Assembly (NCBI RefSeq): GCF_000687715.1
Contig: NZ_JHXD01000003.1
Span: forward strand, 62,001 to 126,000
Source: Xylanibacter ruminicola Ga6B6
GTDB lineage: Bacteria > Bacteroidota > Bacteroidia > Bacteroidales > Bacteroidaceae
Direction: 5' to 3'
DNA: 64,000 nucleotides
Positions 36,640 through 46,269 of this stretch are shown one piece after another. Position 1 is the first letter of the stretch. Every line of letters starts with the position of its first letter. The notes below the pieces were generated by a model. That model was not told where the DNA came from, made no database searches, and saw only the letters and a program-made list of their open reading frames with translations. The position numbers and the translations under genes were made by a program.

Positions 36640-36811
36640 ATTGCGAAAAGTTACTTTTTGCAATCCCGATAGTTAGTCCTTGTTTTCAGATGATTAAGAA
36701 TCGGCAATTCGATTAGTTACTTTTCGTTAGTTGAAAACTAACTTTCTGCTACTTTTTTTAGCGCATTAGTAGCGCATCAATATTTTGGCTAACTACACAT
36801 GACGGCTTTTC

Positions 36812-36842
36812 TTGCAATCGGGGTTATTATTATGTACCTTTG
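36812..36842 (+). promoter_or_regulatory. Promoter of the 153-residue orphan gene
   Basis: TTG at 36812-36814 and TACCTTTG at 36835-36842 are 20 bp apart, a near-consensus pair followed by CCGGCG. Confidence 0.75.
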
Positions 36843-36874
36843 CCGGCGAATAATAACATTAATCCGTAAAAAGT

Positions 36875-37336
36875 ATGAAACGTAAAATCTATCGCATTCT
36901 AGAAGAGTATCCTTCAGTAGGTGATCTTTTTCAAACTCGAGTTAACTCTCGTAACCGTATTCTGCAGTTTTATCGTATGAATAGCAATACTGTTTGGCTA
37001 ACAGATGGCAAACGTGTATATGAACGTAAGCCCGAGGAGGTGAAAGCCGTTCGTATAGACAAGAAGCTGCTGCTTAACATTGGGTTTCGTGCTGATGGTG
37101 AACGGTACATACTTGATTGTGATAATCTGCACTTCGAGGCCTACAAGTTTGGCCGTGATCTGGTTATTGTGATTACTACCGAAGGTTCGTCGCGCAAAAC
37201 ATATGTTAGTTGTGACTTTCTGCATGAGCTTCAACATCTAAAACGTCTTGAGATTGCCGGAATCAAACTACCTTCGGCGTTTATGATGCCAGGGGACTGC
37301 CCCCAGGCAGAGCAAAGAAAAACAAAGGATTATTGA
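36875..37336 (+). CDS. Hypothetical protein, mobile-element type
   Basis: The 153-residue protein is of unknown function. Its pattern (N-terminal beta-type segment TVWLTDGKRVYERKPEEVKAVRIDKKLLLNIGFR, then FLHELQHLKRLEIAGIKL) is reminiscent of a large group of short hypothetical proteins in Bacteroidales phages and conjugative elements that share an I-LT-ELLLK-GF and YLHQLQNL layout. That link is from memory and not tested. It is monocistronic, with its own strong promoter, and is the last gene of the 15-kb block between rpsJ and rplC. Confidence 0.65.
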   Translation: MKRKIYRILEEYPSVGDLFQTRVNSRNRILQFYRMNSNTVWLTDGKRVYERKPEEVKAVRIDKKLLLNIGFRADGERYILDCDNLHFEAYKFGRDLVIVITTEGSSRKTYVSCDFLHELQHLKRLEIAGIKLPSAFMMPGDCPQAEQRKTKDY

Positions 37337-37459
37337 AAATTGGCGGGGGTGGTGCCGGTGACTTGGCGACGAATACGATGATTTCTTTGGCTGATATCAG
37401 GTCTTTTGCGAGTGAAAGGTATAAAAATTCTTAAAAGATACTATCAAATACTAACAATA

Positions 37460-37491
37460 TTTGCGTATATTATATATTATTTGTACCTTTG
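37460..37491 (+). promoter_or_regulatory. Promoter of the rplC (S10/spc) operon
   Basis: TTTG at 37460-37463 and TACCTTTG at 37484-37491 are 20 bp apart, one of the best promoter matches in the window. It starts the long ribosomal operon without rpsJ. Confidence 0.85.
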
Positions 37492-37683
37492 CACCCGCAA
37501 AAGTGAGTATTGCGCTGGCCGTGGAGCTAACAATGCCCTGATAAATAGCGACTTAGCCTTCGAAAACGAAGTAGTTGAAGTTCCTTTTTAAGTGGGTAAT
37601 TTGTGTGCGCGGAAGTTGCGAGAACCACTTAAAAAGGAACATTTATTATATATTTTATAAACATTATTAATTTTTAAACTGAA
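37492..37683 (+). promoter_or_regulatory. Structured leader of the rplC operon
   Basis: The roughly 190-nt leader contains CTTCG-aaaa-CGAAG near 37556-37570 and a perfect 16-bp inverted repeat, GTTCCTTTTTAAGTGG (37580-37595) and CCACTTAAAAAGGAAC (37625-37640), with a 29-nt loop. No U-tract follows the second arm. Its size and position fit a ribosomal-protein autoregulatory leader, such as the L4-bound S10 leader of gammaproteobacteria, but the sequence is different. L4 (rplD) is the second gene of this operon. Confidence 0.65.
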
Positions 37684-38298
37684 ATGCCAGGATTAATTGG
37701 AAGAAAAATCGGAATGACATCCGTTTTCAGTGCCGACGGTAAGAATGTACCGTGCACTGTTATCGAAGCTGGTCCTTGTGTTGTAACTCAGGTTAAGTCT
37801 GTAGAGAAGGACGGCTATGAGGCTGTTCAGCTCGCCTTCGGTGAGAAGAAGGAGAAGAATACCACAAAAGCAATGATGGGTATCTTCAAGAAGGCTAACA
37901 CTACACCAAAGGCCCACTTGGCCGAGTTCAAGTTTGATACCGAGATGAACCTCGGTGACACCGTTACAGTCGACATCTTCGAGGGTGCCGAGTTTGTTGA
38001 CGTTGTAGGAACTTCAAAAGGTAAAGGTTTTCAGGGCGTTGTGAAGCGTCATGGTTTTGGTGGCGTAGGCCAGGCTACTCACGGTCAGGACGACCGTCTG
38101 CGTAAGCCAGGTTCTATCGGTGCCTGTTCTTATCCCGCCAAGGTATTCAAGGGAATGCGCATGGGCGGCCAGATGGGAGGCGATCGAGTTACTACTCAGA
38201 ACCTCAAAGTGTTAAAGGTAATTCCAGAGCACAATCTTATCCTTGTTAAGGGTAGCTGCGCTGGTTATAATGGTTCAACTGTTTTAATTAACAAGTAA
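37684..38298 (+). CDS. rplC: Large ribosomal subunit protein uL3
   Basis: The 204-residue protein starts [30 protein letters not shown] and includes [27 protein letters not shown], the conserved loop reaching towards the peptidyl transferase centre. It is first in its operon here because rpsJ lies 15 kb upstream. rplD starts 1 bp after its stop. Confidence 0.98.
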   Translation: MPGLIGRKIGMTSVFSADGKNVPCTVIEAGPCVVTQVKSVEKDGYEAVQLAFGEKKEKNTTKAMMGIFKKANTTPKAHLAEFKFDTEMNLGDTVTVDIFEGAEFVDVVGTSKGKGFQGVVKRHGFGGVGQATHGQDDRLRKPGSIGACSYPAKVFKGMRMGGQMGGDRVTTQNLKVLKVIPEHNLILVKGSCAGYNGSTVLINK

Positions 38299-38299
38299 G

Positions 38300-38929
38300 A
38301 TGGAAGTTAGCGTATTGAATATCAAAGGTCAGGAGACCGGACGTAAGGTAACTCTGAACGAGGCTATCTTCGGTATTGAACCTAATGACCACGTTCTCTA
38401 CCTCGACGTAAAGCAGTATCTCGCTAACCAGCGTCAGGGTACAGCTAAGTCAAAGGAGAGAAGCGAGATTTCTGGTTCTACTCGTAAGCTTGGACGTCAG
38501 AAGGGTGGCGGCGGTGCCCGTCACGGAGATATCAACTCACCTCTGCTGCGTGGTGGTGGTCGTGTGTTTGGTCCTACACCTCGTGACTATAGCTTCAAGC
38601 TGAATAAGAAGGTTAAGGCTCTTGCTCGTAAGTCGGCTCTGTCATACAAGGCACAGGAGAATGCAATCGTTGTTGTTGAGGACTTCACCATGGAGGCTCC
38701 TAAGACTAAGGAGTTCATCAACATTGCTAAGAACCTGAAGGTTGACGGCAAGAAGGCTCTCTTCGTAATGTCAGATACTAATAACAATGTATATCTGTCG
38801 GCTCGCAATCTGCAGGGCACAGAGGTAATGGAGGCTTCACTGGTTAACACCTACAAGGTGCTGAACGCTGATGTACTCGTTATCACTGAGAAGTCGCTGG
38901 AGACAATCGACGGTATCTTAAACAAGTAA
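38300..38929 (+). CDS. rplD: Large ribosomal subunit protein uL4
   Basis: The 209-residue protein has the extended loop [27 protein letters not shown] at about residues 63-90, which lines the peptide exit tunnel and is a site of macrolide resistance mutations; it appears unaltered. In E. coli L4 represses the S10 operon by binding its leader, so it is the best candidate effector of the structured leader at 37492-37683. Confidence 0.98.
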   Translation: MEVSVLNIKGQETGRKVTLNEAIFGIEPNDHVLYLDVKQYLANQRQGTAKSKERSEISGSTRKLGRQKGGGGARHGDINSPLLRGGGRVFGPTPRDYSFKLNKKVKALARKSALSYKAQENAIVVVEDFTMEAPKTKEFINIAKNLKVDGKKALFVMSDTNNNVYLSARNLQGTEVMEASLVNTYKVLNADVLVITEKSLETIDGILNK

Positions 38930-38945
38930 AAGGAGGACTAAGGAT

Positions 38946-39293
38946 ATGGCATTTATCATTAAACCCCTGGTCACTGAGAAGATGACCAAGATTACAGACA
39001 AGTCTTCTGTAGAGAAAACTTATAAGGTAAAGGGCGAGGAGCGTACCAAGAAGGCTGAGGCCAAGTATGGTTTCATCGTTCGTCCTGAGGCTAATAAGCT
39101 CGAGATTAAGAATGAGGTTGAGGCTCTGTACAATGTTACAGTAATCGACGTGAACACTGTTCGTTACGCCGGCAAGCGTAGCTCACGCTACACTAAGGCT
39201 GGTCTGATCAAGGGTCAGAAGAACGCGTTCAAGAAGGCAATCGTTACCTTGAAAGAGGGCGATGTAATTGATTTTTATAGCAATATTCAGTAA
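38946..39293 (+). CDS. rplW: Large ribosomal subunit protein uL23
   Basis: The 115-residue protein starts [30 protein letters not shown] and keeps the uL23 fold with a Lys-rich insert near residues 20-35 that is longer than in E. coli. uL23 sits at the exit tunnel and docks trigger factor and SRP. An unusual perfect AAGGAGG at 38930-38936 lies 9 bases before the start, rare in this window. Confidence 0.96.
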   Translation: MAFIIKPLVTEKMTKITDKSSVEKTYKVKGEERTKKAEAKYGFIVRPEANKLEIKNEVEALYNVTVIDVNTVRYAGKRSSRYTKAGLIKGQKNAFKKAIVTLKEGDVIDFYSNIQ

Positions 39294-39298
39294 TAAAA

Positions 39299-40126
39299 AT
39301 GGCAGTACGTAAATTAAAGCCCGTAACTCCGGGTCAAAGACACAAGATTATTGGCACGTTCGAGGATATTACTGCATCCGTGCCAGAGAAGTCTCTCGTT
39401 TACGGTAAGCGTTCAACCGGTGGTCGAAACAACACCGGTAAGATGACTGTTCGCTACATGGGCGGTGGTCACAAGAAGAAGTATCGTCTGATCGACTTCA
39501 AGCGAGAGAAAGATGGTGTTCCAGCTGTAGTAAAGACAATCGAGTACGATCCTAACCGTTCAGCTCGCATTGCACTCCTTTTCTACGCTGATGGTGAAAA
39601 ACGTTATATCATTGCTCCTAATGGACTGCAGGTTGGTGCAACTCTGATGTCGGGTGCTGATGCAGTACCCGAGGTTGGTAACGCCCTTCCTTTGGCAAAC
39701 ATCCCTGTAGGTACAGTCATCCACAACATTGAGATGCGTCCTGGTCAGGGTGCCAAGCTGGTTCGTTCGGCTGGTAATTTCGCTCAGTTGACTTCTCGTG
39801 AGGGTAGCTATTGCGTTATCAAGCTCCCTTCAGGCGAGACTCGTCAGATTCTCTCAGCTTGTAAAGCAACTGTAGGTAGTGTAGGTAACTCAGATCACGC
39901 TCTCGAGGCATCAGGTAAGGCTGGTCGCTCTCGCTGGTTGGGTCAGCGTCCTCACAACCGTGGTGTAGTTATGAACCCACATGATCACCCAATGGGTGGT
40001 GGTGAAGGACGTCAGTCTGGAGGTCACCCACGTTCACGTAAGGGCTTGTACGCTAAGGGTCTTAAGACTCGTGCACCTAAGAAGCTTTCAAACAAGTACA
40101 TTATTGAAAGAGCTAACAAGAAGTAA
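39299..40126 (+). CDS. rplB: Large ribosomal subunit protein uL2
   Basis: The 275-residue protein carries the diagnostic [28 protein letters not shown] near the start and the C-terminal [27 protein letters not shown], which includes the histidine close to the peptidyl transferase centre. It starts 5 bp after rplW. Confidence 0.98.
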   Translation: MAVRKLKPVTPGQRHKIIGTFEDITASVPEKSLVYGKRSTGGRNNTGKMTVRYMGGGHKKKYRLIDFKREKDGVPAVVKTIEYDPNRSARIALLFYADGEKRYIIAPNGLQVGATLMSGADAVPEVGNALPLANIPVGTVIHNIEMRPGQGAKLVRSAGNFAQLTSREGSYCVIKLPSGETRQILSACKATVGSVGNSDHALEASGKAGRSRWLGQRPHNRGVVMNPHDHPMGGGEGRQSGGHPRSRKGLYAKGLKTRAPKKLSNKYIIERANKK

Positions 40127-40147
40127 ACAAGTTAATTAGAGTAAATT

Positions 40148-40414
40148 ATGAGTCGTTCATTAAAGAAGGGTCCATACATCAACGTATCACTCGAGAAGAA
40201 GATTCTCGCTATGAATGAGAGTGGTAAGAAGAATGTCGTTAAGACATGGGCCAGAGCATCAATGATCTCACCCGATTTCGTGGGACACACTGTTGCAGTT
40301 CATAACGGTAACAAATTTATCCCTGTTTACGTTACAGAAAACATGGTTGGTCACAAGCTCGGAGAGTTTGCACCTACACGTCGTTTCGGTGGTCACGCCG
40401 GTAACAAGAAGTAA
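40148..40414 (+). CDS. rpsS: Small ribosomal subunit protein uS19
   Basis: The 88-residue protein starts [23 protein letters not shown] and has [42 protein letters not shown], diagnostic for uS19 in the 30S head next to uS13. Confidence 0.98.
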   Translation: MSRSLKKGPYINVSLEKKILAMNESGKKNVVKTWARASMISPDFVGHTVAVHNGNKFIPVYVTENMVGHKLGEFAPTRRFGGHAGNKK

Positions 40415-40454
40415 TCCCAGGGAGAATTAAGAATTAAAAAATTAAAGAATTAAA

Positions 40455-40862
40455 ATGGGAGCAAGAAAACATATTAAGGCTGAAGAAAGAAAAGCAGCAC
40501 TTAAGACACAGTATTTTGCCAAGCTCAACGGCTGCCCCTCTTCACCCCGCAAGATGCGCTATGTTGTGGACATGATCCGCGGCATGGAGGTTAATCGCGC
40601 TCTGGGTGTACTCCGTTTCTCGAAGAAGGCAGCTGCAGCTAATGTAGAGAAACTCCTCCGTTCGGCCATCGCTAACTGGGAAGCCAAGAACGATCGCAAG
40701 GCTGAGGATGGTGAGCTGTTCATCACTCGCGTATTCGTTGACGAGGGTGTTACAATGAAGAGAATGAGACCTGCACCACAGGGTCGCGGCTATCGTATCC
40801 GCAAGCGTTCTAATCACGTGACTCTGTTTGTTGATGCTAAAACTAATGATGTAAAAGAATAA
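40455..40862 (+). CDS. rplV: Large ribosomal subunit protein uL22
   Basis: The 135-residue protein has the uL22 core with the beta-hairpin [30 protein letters not shown] that reaches into the exit tunnel; this region is unaltered. The N-terminal [37 protein letters not shown] is typical of Bacteroidales. rpsC starts 2 bp after it. Confidence 0.98.
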   Translation: MGARKHIKAEERKAALKTQYFAKLNGCPSSPRKMRYVVDMIRGMEVNRALGVLRFSKKAAAANVEKLLRSAIANWEAKNDRKAEDGELFITRVFVDEGVTMKRMRPAPQGRGYRIRKRSNHVTLFVDAKTNDVKE

Positions 40863-40864
40863 GT

Positions 40865-41587
40865 ATGGGACAGAAAGTTAATCCAATTAGCAACCGTCTT
40901 GGAATCGTAAGAGGTTGGGATTCAAATTGGTTCGGAGGCAAGGACTTCGGAGATAACCTGGTAGAGGATCAGAAAATCCGTAAGTACCTGAACGAGCGCC
41001 TGGCTAAGGCCAGCGTTTCGAAGATTGTCATCGAGCGCACATTGAAGCTGGTTACCATTACTATTTGCACAGCCCGTCCAGGTCTCGTCATTGGTAAAGG
41101 TGGACAAGATGTCGACAAACTGAAGGAAGAACTGAAGAAGCTCTATGATAAGGAGATTCAGATTAATATCTTCGAGGTAAAGCGCCCTGAGCTCGATGCC
41201 ACGATTGTTGCCAACAACATCGCTCGCCAGGTAGAGGGTAAGATCGCTTATCGCCGCGCCATCAAGATGGCTATCCAGAACACTATGCGTGCTGGTGCCG
41301 AGGGTATTAAGGTTCAGATTTCAGGTCGTCTTAATGGAGCTGAAATCGCACGTAGCGAGATGCTGAAGGAGGGTCGTACTCCTCTGCACACTTATCGTGC
41401 TGACATTGACTACTGCCACGCTGAGGCTCTGACCAAGGTTGGTATTCTGGGTATCAAGGTTTGGATTTGCCGTGGTGAGATCTACGGAAACGTTGACCTC
41501 GCACCTAACTTCACTCAGGAGAAATCTAATGGTCGCTCTAACGGCGGTAATGGTCGTGACAGAAAGTTCCGTAATAAGAAGAAGTAA
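40865..41587 (+). CDS. rpsC: Small ribosomal subunit protein uS3
   Basis: The 240-residue protein starts [25 protein letters not shown], has the KH domain motif [21 protein letters not shown] near residues 75-95 and ends in a basic, Asn/Gly-rich tail ([19 protein letters not shown]). uS3 forms the mRNA entry with uS4 and uS5. Confidence 0.98.
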   Translation: MGQKVNPISNRLGIVRGWDSNWFGGKDFGDNLVEDQKIRKYLNERLAKASVSKIVIERTLKLVTITICTARPGLVIGKGGQDVDKLKEELKKLYDKEIQINIFEVKRPELDATIVANNIARQVEGKIAYRRAIKMAIQNTMRAGAEGIKVQISGRLNGAEIARSEMLKEGRTPLHTYRADIDYCHAEALTKVGILGIKVWICRGEIYGNVDLAPNFTQEKSNGRSNGGNGRDRKFRNKKK

Positions 41588-41612
41588 TAACGATTTAAAG
41601 TAGAAACTTATT

Positions 41613-42041
41613 ATGTTACAGCCCAAAAGAGTAAGATATAGAAGACCTCAGGATGGTCGTGGCAACAAAGGCAACGCCCACAGAGGAACAACACTGGCTT
41701 TCGGTAGCTTCGGCATCAAGACTTTGGATGCAAAGTGGATCGACAGCCGCCAGATTGAGGCAGCCCGTGTTGCTATCAATCGTTATATGAACCGTGAAGG
41801 TCAGGTATGGATCCGCATCTTCCCTGATAAGCCAATCACTCGCAAGCCTGCTGACGTGCGAATGGGTAAAGGTAAGGGAGATCCCGCAGGATGGGTTGCA
41901 CCTGTTACACCAGGCCGTATTCTCTTTGAAGTAGAGGGTGTACCTTTCGACATCGCTAAAGAGGCTCTCCGCCTCGGTGCTCAGAAGCTGCCCGTAAAGA
42001 CTAAGTTTGTTGTAAGACGTGATTTCGATAAAAACGCTTAA
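41613..42041 (+). CDS. rplP: Large ribosomal subunit protein uL16
   Basis: The 142-residue protein starts [31 protein letters not shown] and has the conserved [28 protein letters not shown] segment at 82-110. uL16 binds late in 50S assembly next to the A site. Confidence 0.98.
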   Translation: MLQPKRVRYRRPQDGRGNKGNAHRGTTLAFGSFGIKTLDAKWIDSRQIEAARVAINRYMNREGQVWIRIFPDKPITRKPADVRMGKGKGDPAGWVAPVTPGRILFEVEGVPFDIAKEALRLGAQKLPVKTKFVVRRDFDKNA

Positions 42042-42047
42042 TTGAGT

Positions 42048-42242
42048 ATGAAGATTAAAGAAGTAAGAGAGCTCGAGACCAAGGATCTGGCAGAGCGCAT
42101 TGAGGCTGAGGTTGCAAAGTACAACCAGATGAAGTTGAACCACGCAATCACTCCACTTGAGAATCCATCTCAGATTAAGGCCGCTCGTCGCGATATCGCA
42201 CGAATGAAATCAGAACTTCATCAGAGAGAACTTAATAAATAA
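42048..42242 (+). CDS. rpmC: Large ribosomal subunit protein uL29
   Basis: The 64-residue helical protein starts [46 protein letters not shown] 42048 is preferred to a TTG at 42042 that would overlap the rplP stop. uL29 lies by the exit tunnel next to uL23. Confidence 0.96.
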   Translation: MKIKEVRELETKDLAERIEAEVAKYNQMKLNHAITPLENPSQIKAARRDIARMKSELHQRELNK

Positions 42243-42253
42243 CAATGGTCCAG

Positions 42254-42511
42254 ATGGAAACAAGAAATTTAAGAAAGACAAGACAGGGTGTCGTTATCAG
42301 CAACAAGATGGATAAAACCATTGTTATTGCAGCCAAGTTCAAGGAGAAGCACCCTATGTATGGTAAGTTTGTCCAGAAGACAAAGAAGTATCACGCACAC
42401 GATGAGAATAACGAGTGCAATGTAGGTGATACAGTGCTCATTATGGAAACCCGTCCTCTGTCAAAGACAAAGAGATGGAGATTAGTTAACATCGTAGAAA
42501 AAGCTAAGTAA
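42254..42511 (+). CDS. rpsQ: Small ribosomal subunit protein uS17
   Basis: An 85-residue OB-fold protein, [39 protein letters not shown], with the conserved [34 protein letters not shown] 42254 matches the family start; ATG 42245 would add MVQ. It binds 16S helix 11 in early 30S assembly. Confidence 0.95.
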   Translation: METRNLRKTRQGVVISNKMDKTIVIAAKFKEKHPMYGKFVQKTKKYHAHDENNECNVGDTVLIMETRPLSKTKRWRLVNIVEKAK

Positions 42512-42513
42512 TT

Positions 42514-42879
42514 ATGATACAGACAGAATCAAGACTTACAGTAGCTGACAACAGCGGTGCACGCGAGGCTCTCTGCATCCGTGTACTGGGCGGCACAAAG
42601 CGCCGTTATGCCAGCGTAGGTGATATCATCGTTGTGTCTATCAAGAACGCGATCCCTACAAGTGATGTAAAGAAGGGTGCAGTATCAAAGGCTTTGGTTG
42701 TTCGCACTAAGAAGGAAATCCGTCGCGCTGATGGTTCTTACATCCGTTTCGACGACAATGCCTGCGTACTGCTGAACAATGCAGGTGAGCTCCGCGGTAG
42801 CCGTATCTTCGGTCCCGTTGCTCGTGAGCTCCGTGCCGTGAATATGAAGGTCGTTTCTTTGGCACCTGAGGTACTGTAA
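42514..42879 (+). CDS. rplN: Large ribosomal subunit protein uL14
   Basis: The 121-residue protein starts [37 protein letters not shown] and ends [16 protein letters not shown], the usual uL14 form. It is at the subunit interface and is the docking site of the silencing factor RsfS. Confidence 0.98.
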   Translation: MIQTESRLTVADNSGAREALCIRVLGGTKRRYASVGDIIVVSIKNAIPTSDVKKGAVSKALVVRTKKEIRRADGSYIRFDDNACVLLNNAGELRGSRIFGPVARELRAVNMKVVSLAPEVL

Positions 42880-42912
42880 TAGTTAATAATTAACAGTTAA
42901 GAGTTAAGAGAA

Positions 42913-43230
42913 ATGGCAAAGTTCAATATTAAGAAAAACGATACAGTCATCGTTCTGGCCGGTGAGGACAAGGGCAAGACTGGTAAGGTACTGAAGGTTC
43001 TGACCGACAAGCAGCGTGCTCTCGTTGAGGGCATCAACATGGTGAACAAGAGTGCCAAGCCAAGTGCCAAGAATCCTCAGGGAGGCTTTGTGAAGATGGA
43101 GGCTCCTATTCACATTTCGAATATTAGTTTGATTGATCCGAAGAGTGGCAAGGCTACCCGTGTTGCTATCAAGCGCGAGGGTAAGAATGTCGTTCGTATC
43201 GCTAAAAAGTCAGGAGAGGAGATTAAGTAA
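42913..43230 (+). CDS. rplX: Large ribosomal subunit protein uL24
   Basis: The 105-residue KOW protein starts [30 protein letters not shown]. It is an early 50S assembly initiator. Its stop overlaps the rplE start (TAATG at 43228-43232), showing translational coupling. Confidence 0.97.
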   Translation: MAKFNIKKNDTVIVLAGEDKGKTGKVLKVLTDKQRALVEGINMVNKSAKPSAKNPQGGFVKMEAPIHISNISLIDPKSGKATRVAIKREGKNVVRIAKKSGEEIK

Positions 43231-43787
43231 TGGCAAATACAGCACAGTTAAAGAAAGAGTACAAGGAGAAGATTGCTCCTGCTCTTCAGAAGCAGTTCAA
43301 CTACACTTCTGCAATGCAGATTCCTGTCCTGAAGAAGATCGTAGTAAACCAGGGTCTTGGTGACGCTACTCAGGATAAGAAGATCATCGAGGTTGCTATC
43401 AACGAGATTACCGCTATCTGTGGTCAGAAGGCAGTTGCTACATATTCTAAGAAGGATATCGCTAACTTCAAGCTTCGTAAGAAGATGCCTATCGGTGTTA
43501 TGGTAACTCTGCGTCGTGAGCGCATGTACGAGTTCCTCGAGAAGCTCGTTCGCATCGCTCTCCCTCGTATCCGCGACTTCAAGGGTATCGAGAGCAAGTT
43601 CGACGGCCGTGGTAACTACACACTGGGTATCCAGGAGCAGATTATCTTCCCAGAGATCAATATCGATTCAGTTGACCGCATTCAGGGTATGAACATCACC
43701 TTCGTTACATCGGCTCAGACCGACGAGGAAGGTTTCGCACTGCTGAAGGCTTTCGGTCTTCCATTCAAGAACGCTAAAAACGATTAA
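43230..43787 (+). CDS. rplE: Large ribosomal subunit protein uL5
   Basis: The 185-residue protein carries [21 protein letters not shown] and the [32 protein letters not shown] signature. uL5 binds 5S rRNA and touches P-site tRNA. In E. coli the S8 repressor site overlaps the rplE start; no clear S8-like stem was found here. Confidence 0.98.
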   Translation: MANTAQLKKEYKEKIAPALQKQFNYTSAMQIPVLKKIVVNQGLGDATQDKKIIEVAINEITAICGQKAVATYSKKDIANFKLRKKMPIGVMVTLRRERMYEFLEKLVRIALPRIRDFKGIESKFDGRGNYTLGIQEQIIFPEINIDSVDRIQGMNITFVTSAQTDEEGFALLKAFGLPFKNAKND

Positions 43788-43792
43788 GAGAT

Positions 43793-44095
43793 ATGGCAAA
43801 AGAATCAATGAAAGCCCGCGAGGTAAAGCGCGCTAAGCTCGTTGCTCGCTACGCTGAGAAACGTGCTGCTCTGAAGAAGGTGATCGCTACAACCGAGGAT
43901 CCCGCCGAGGCTTATGAGGCAGCTCGCAAGTTGCAGAGCATTCCCAAGAACGCTAATCCTATCCGTCTGCACAACCGTTGCAAGATCACAGGTCGTCCAA
44001 AGGGATATATGCGTCAGTTCGGTCTCTCTCGTATCCAGTTCCGTGAGATGGCATCAAACGGTCTGATTCCTGGAGTAAAGAAGGCCAGCTGGTAA
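43793..44095 (+). CDS. rpsN: Small ribosomal subunit protein uS14, zinc-free form
   Basis: The 100-residue protein is the long, Cys-poor (C-minus) uS14: [30 protein letters not shown] has only one Cys where the zinc form has four. It lies in the usual place between rplE and rpsH. Confidence 0.97.
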   Translation: MAKESMKAREVKRAKLVARYAEKRAALKKVIATTEDPAEAYEAARKLQSIPKNANPIRLHNRCKITGRPKGYMRQFGLSRIQFREMASNGLIPGVKKASW

Positions 44096-44174
44096 TTCAC
44101 CTGATTTAAGCAAAAAGAGATTTTATTTATTTAATATTGTCGGGGTAGTCCCGATTAATTAAAACTTTTATTTT
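44096..44174 (+). other. rpsN-rpsH gap with small hairpin
   Basis: The 79-bp AT-rich gap contains TCGGG (44140-44144) pairing with CCCGA (44150-44154) 20 bp before the rpsH start. It could modulate rpsH translation, for example by S8 itself, but the stem is short. Confidence 0.3.
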
Positions 44175-44570
44175 ATGACAGATCCAATAGCAGATTATCT
44201 GACAAGACTCAGAAACGCCATCATGGCACATCACCGTGTCGTTGAGGTTCCTGCGTCAAACTTGAAGAAAGAGATCACTAAGATCCTCTTCGAGAAGGGT
44301 TACATCCTGAACTACAAGTTCATCGAGGATGGTCCTCAGGGTACCATCAAGGTTGCTCTGAAGTACAACCCAGCTACTCGTGAGAACGCTATCAAGTGCT
44401 TGAAGCGAGTTTCAACACCAGGTCTTCGCCAGTACACTGGCTACAAAGACATGCCGAGAGTAATTAACGGACTTGGAATCGCCATCCTTTCCACGTCTAA
44501 AGGTGTAATGACAGACAAAGAGGCCGCAGCCCTGAAGATCGGTGGTGAGGTTCTTTGCTATGTATATTAA
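44175..44570 (+). CDS. rpsH: Small ribosomal subunit protein uS8
   Basis: The 131-residue protein starts MTDPIADYLTRLRNAIMAHHRVVEVPASNLKKEI and ends GLGIAILSTSKGVMTDKEAAALKIGGEVLCYVY, both diagnostic. uS8 binds the central domain of 16S rRNA and represses the spc operon in several bacteria. Confidence 0.98.
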   Translation: MTDPIADYLTRLRNAIMAHHRVVEVPASNLKKEITKILFEKGYILNYKFIEDGPQGTIKVALKYNPATRENAIKCLKRVSTPGLRQYTGYKDMPRVINGLGIAILSTSKGVMTDKEAAALKIGGEVLCYVY

Positions 44571-44584
44571 TTGGAGGATAGAAT

Positions 44585-45154
44585 ATGTCAAGAATAGGAA
44601 AATTGCCAATTAGTATCCCTGCAGGCGTTACTGTTGCTCAGGACAAGGACGGTGTTGTTACCGTTAAGGGTCCAAAGGGAGAGCTGACACAGAAGGTTGA
44701 CCCCTCTATCAAGATGACTATCGAGGACGGTCAGATTAAGTTTGAGATCGACGAGAACAGCCCTGTTAACATCAAGCAGAAGCAGGCTTTCCACGGTCTG
44801 TATCGTGCGCTTGTTAACAACATGGTAGTAGGCGTAAGCGAAGGTTATAAGAAGGAGATGGAGCTCGTAGGTGTTGGTTACCGTGTTTCTAACCAGGGTA
44901 ACATCATCGAGTTCGCTCTGGGTTATACTCACCCCATCTTCATCCAGCTTCCTCAGGAGGTTAAGGTTGAGACCAAGTCTGAGCGTAACCAGAATCCTCA
45001 GATTATCCTCGAGTCATGCGACAAGGCACTGCTCGGTCTGATTTGTGCTAAGATTCGTTCTTTCCGTATGCCTGAGCCTTACAAAGGAAAGGGTATTTTG
45101 TTCAAGGGTGAGGTTATCCGTCGTAAGTCGGGTAAGTCAGCTTCAGCTAAGTAA
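44585..45154 (+). CDS. rplF: Large ribosomal subunit protein uL6
   Basis: The 189-residue protein starts MSRIGKLPISIPAGVTVAQ and ends with PEPYKGKGILFKGEVIRRKSGKSASAK. uL6 supports the factor-binding side of the 50S. TTGGAGGATAGAAT before the start is a fair Shine-Dalgarno, uncommon in this window. Confidence 0.98.
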   Translation: MSRIGKLPISIPAGVTVAQDKDGVVTVKGPKGELTQKVDPSIKMTIEDGQIKFEIDENSPVNIKQKQAFHGLYRALVNNMVVGVSEGYKKEMELVGVGYRVSNQGNIIEFALGYTHPIFIQLPQEVKVETKSERNQNPQIILESCDKALLGLICAKIRSFRMPEPYKGKGILFKGEVIRRKSGKSASAK

Positions 45155-45188
45155 TCTTGAAAATTAACATCATTAAAAATTGAAGATT

Positions 45189-45533
45189 ATGACAACAAAG
45201 AAAGTAGAAAGACGAATTAAGATCAAATATAGAATTCGTAAGAACGTTTTCGGCACAGCCGAGCGTCCTCGTCTGAGCGTTTTCCGCAGCAACAAGCAGA
45301 TCTATGCTCAGGTGATCAATGATTTGGAAGGTAAAACACTTGCTTCTGCATCTTCACTGGGTCTCGAGGCTATGCCTAAGATCGAGCAGGCTGAGAAGGT
45401 AGGTGAGCTGGTAGCCAAGAAGGCTCAGGAGGCTGGCGTTACTGCCGTTGTCTTCGACCGTAACGGTTATCTGTATCACGGCCGTGTAAAGTCGCTTGCA
45501 GACGCAGCACGTAAGGGTGGACTTAAATTCTAA
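45189..45533 (+). CDS. rplR: Large ribosomal subunit protein uL18
   Basis: From ATG 45189 the protein has 114 residues ([41 protein letters not shown]) and ends with [28 protein letters not shown] at 45180 is in frame but unlikely. uL18 binds 5S rRNA with uL5. Confidence 0.97.
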   Translation: MTTKKVERRIKIKYRIRKNVFGTAERPRLSVFRSNKQIYAQVINDLEGKTLASASSLGLEAMPKIEQAEKVGELVAKKAQEAGVTAVVFDRNGYLYHGRVKSLADAARKGGLKF

Positions 45534-45539
45534 ACGATT

Positions 45540-46052
45540 ATGGCAATGAACAAAGTTAAAGTAAATAGTGACGTAGAGTTGAAAGACAGACTGGTTGCCA
45601 TCAACCGTGTTACCAAGGTAACAAAGGGAGGTCGCACCTTTACATTCGCAGCCATTGTTGTTGTCGGCGACGGCAACGGCATCATCGGCTGGGGTCTTGG
45701 TAAGGCTGGTGAGGTTACAGCAGCTATCGCCAAGGGTGTTGAGGCAGCTAAGAAGAATCTTGTTAAAGTTCCCGTACTCAAGGGTACCATCCCTCATGAG
45801 ATGGAGGCTCGCTTCGGCGGTGCTCAGGTATTCCTGAAGCCAGCTGCTGCTGGTACCGGTCTTGTTGCCGGTGGTGCTATGCGTGCCGTACTGGAGAGTG
45901 TTGGTATCAAGGATGTGCTCGCTAAGTCTAAGGGCTCATCTAACCCTCACAACCTGGTTAAGGCAACTATCGTAGCTCTGAGTCAGATGCGTGATGCCTA
46001 TACTGTAGCAGGTACTCGTGGAATCAGTATGGATAAAGTATTTAGAGGTTAA
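45540..46052 (+). CDS. rpsE: Small ribosomal subunit protein uS5
   Basis: The 170-residue protein has [36 protein letters not shown], the dsRNA-binding-like uS5 domain, and [18 protein letters not shown] near the end. The loop linked to spectinomycin resistance is of normal form. It is 6 bp after rplR. Confidence 0.97.
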   Translation: MAMNKVKVNSDVELKDRLVAINRVTKVTKGGRTFTFAAIVVVGDGNGIIGWGLGKAGEVTAAIAKGVEAAKKNLVKVPVLKGTIPHEMEARFGGAQVFLKPAAAGTGLVAGGAMRAVLESVGIKDVLAKSKGSSNPHNLVKATIVALSQMRDAYTVAGTRGISMDKVFRG

Positions 46053-46066
46053 AGGAGATTATAACT

Positions 46067-46243
46067 ATGGCAACAATTAAGGTAAAGCAGATTAAGAGTA
46101 AGATCGGTTATCCAGTTGATCAGAAGCGCACTCTCGAGGCTCTCGGCCTGCGCAAGATCTCGCAGGTTGTTGAGGTAGAGGATACTCCTTCAATCCGTGG
46201 CATGATCCGTAAGGTACACCACCTGGTAACAGTCGTTGAGTAA
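46067..46243 (+). CDS. rpmD: Large ribosomal subunit protein uL30
   Basis: A 58-residue ORF read directly from the sequence: [20 protein letters not shown] at the start, then [20 protein letters not shown] and HHLVTVVE at the end. This is the compact uL30 fold. AAAGGAGATT lies about 10 bases upstream of ATG 46067. It is in the canonical place between rpsE and rplO. Confidence 0.96.
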   Translation: MATIKVKQIKSKIGYPVDQKRTLEALGLRKISQVVEVEDTPSIRGMIRKVHHLVTVVE

Positions 46244-46269
46244 TTAACATTTTAAAAGTAGATTCGATT

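Larger units (their letters stand above)
36340..36874. other. 535-bp intergenic region rich in repeats and hairpins
   Basis: No convincing gene is seen. The region holds a terminator (36405-36442), five tandem 11-bp repeats (36468-36522), a GCGCGCACGT/ACGTGCG imperfect dyad near 36531-36561, a purine-rich run, a second terminator-like hairpin (36602-36639), the small hairpin GTTAGTT-gaa-AACTAAC (36726-36742) and the promoter of the next gene. Confidence 0.6.

Noticed and set aside
37406..37591. 61-codon frame across the rplC promoter and leader.
   Set aside because: It spans the promoter and half of the inverted repeat and has no recognisable protein features.
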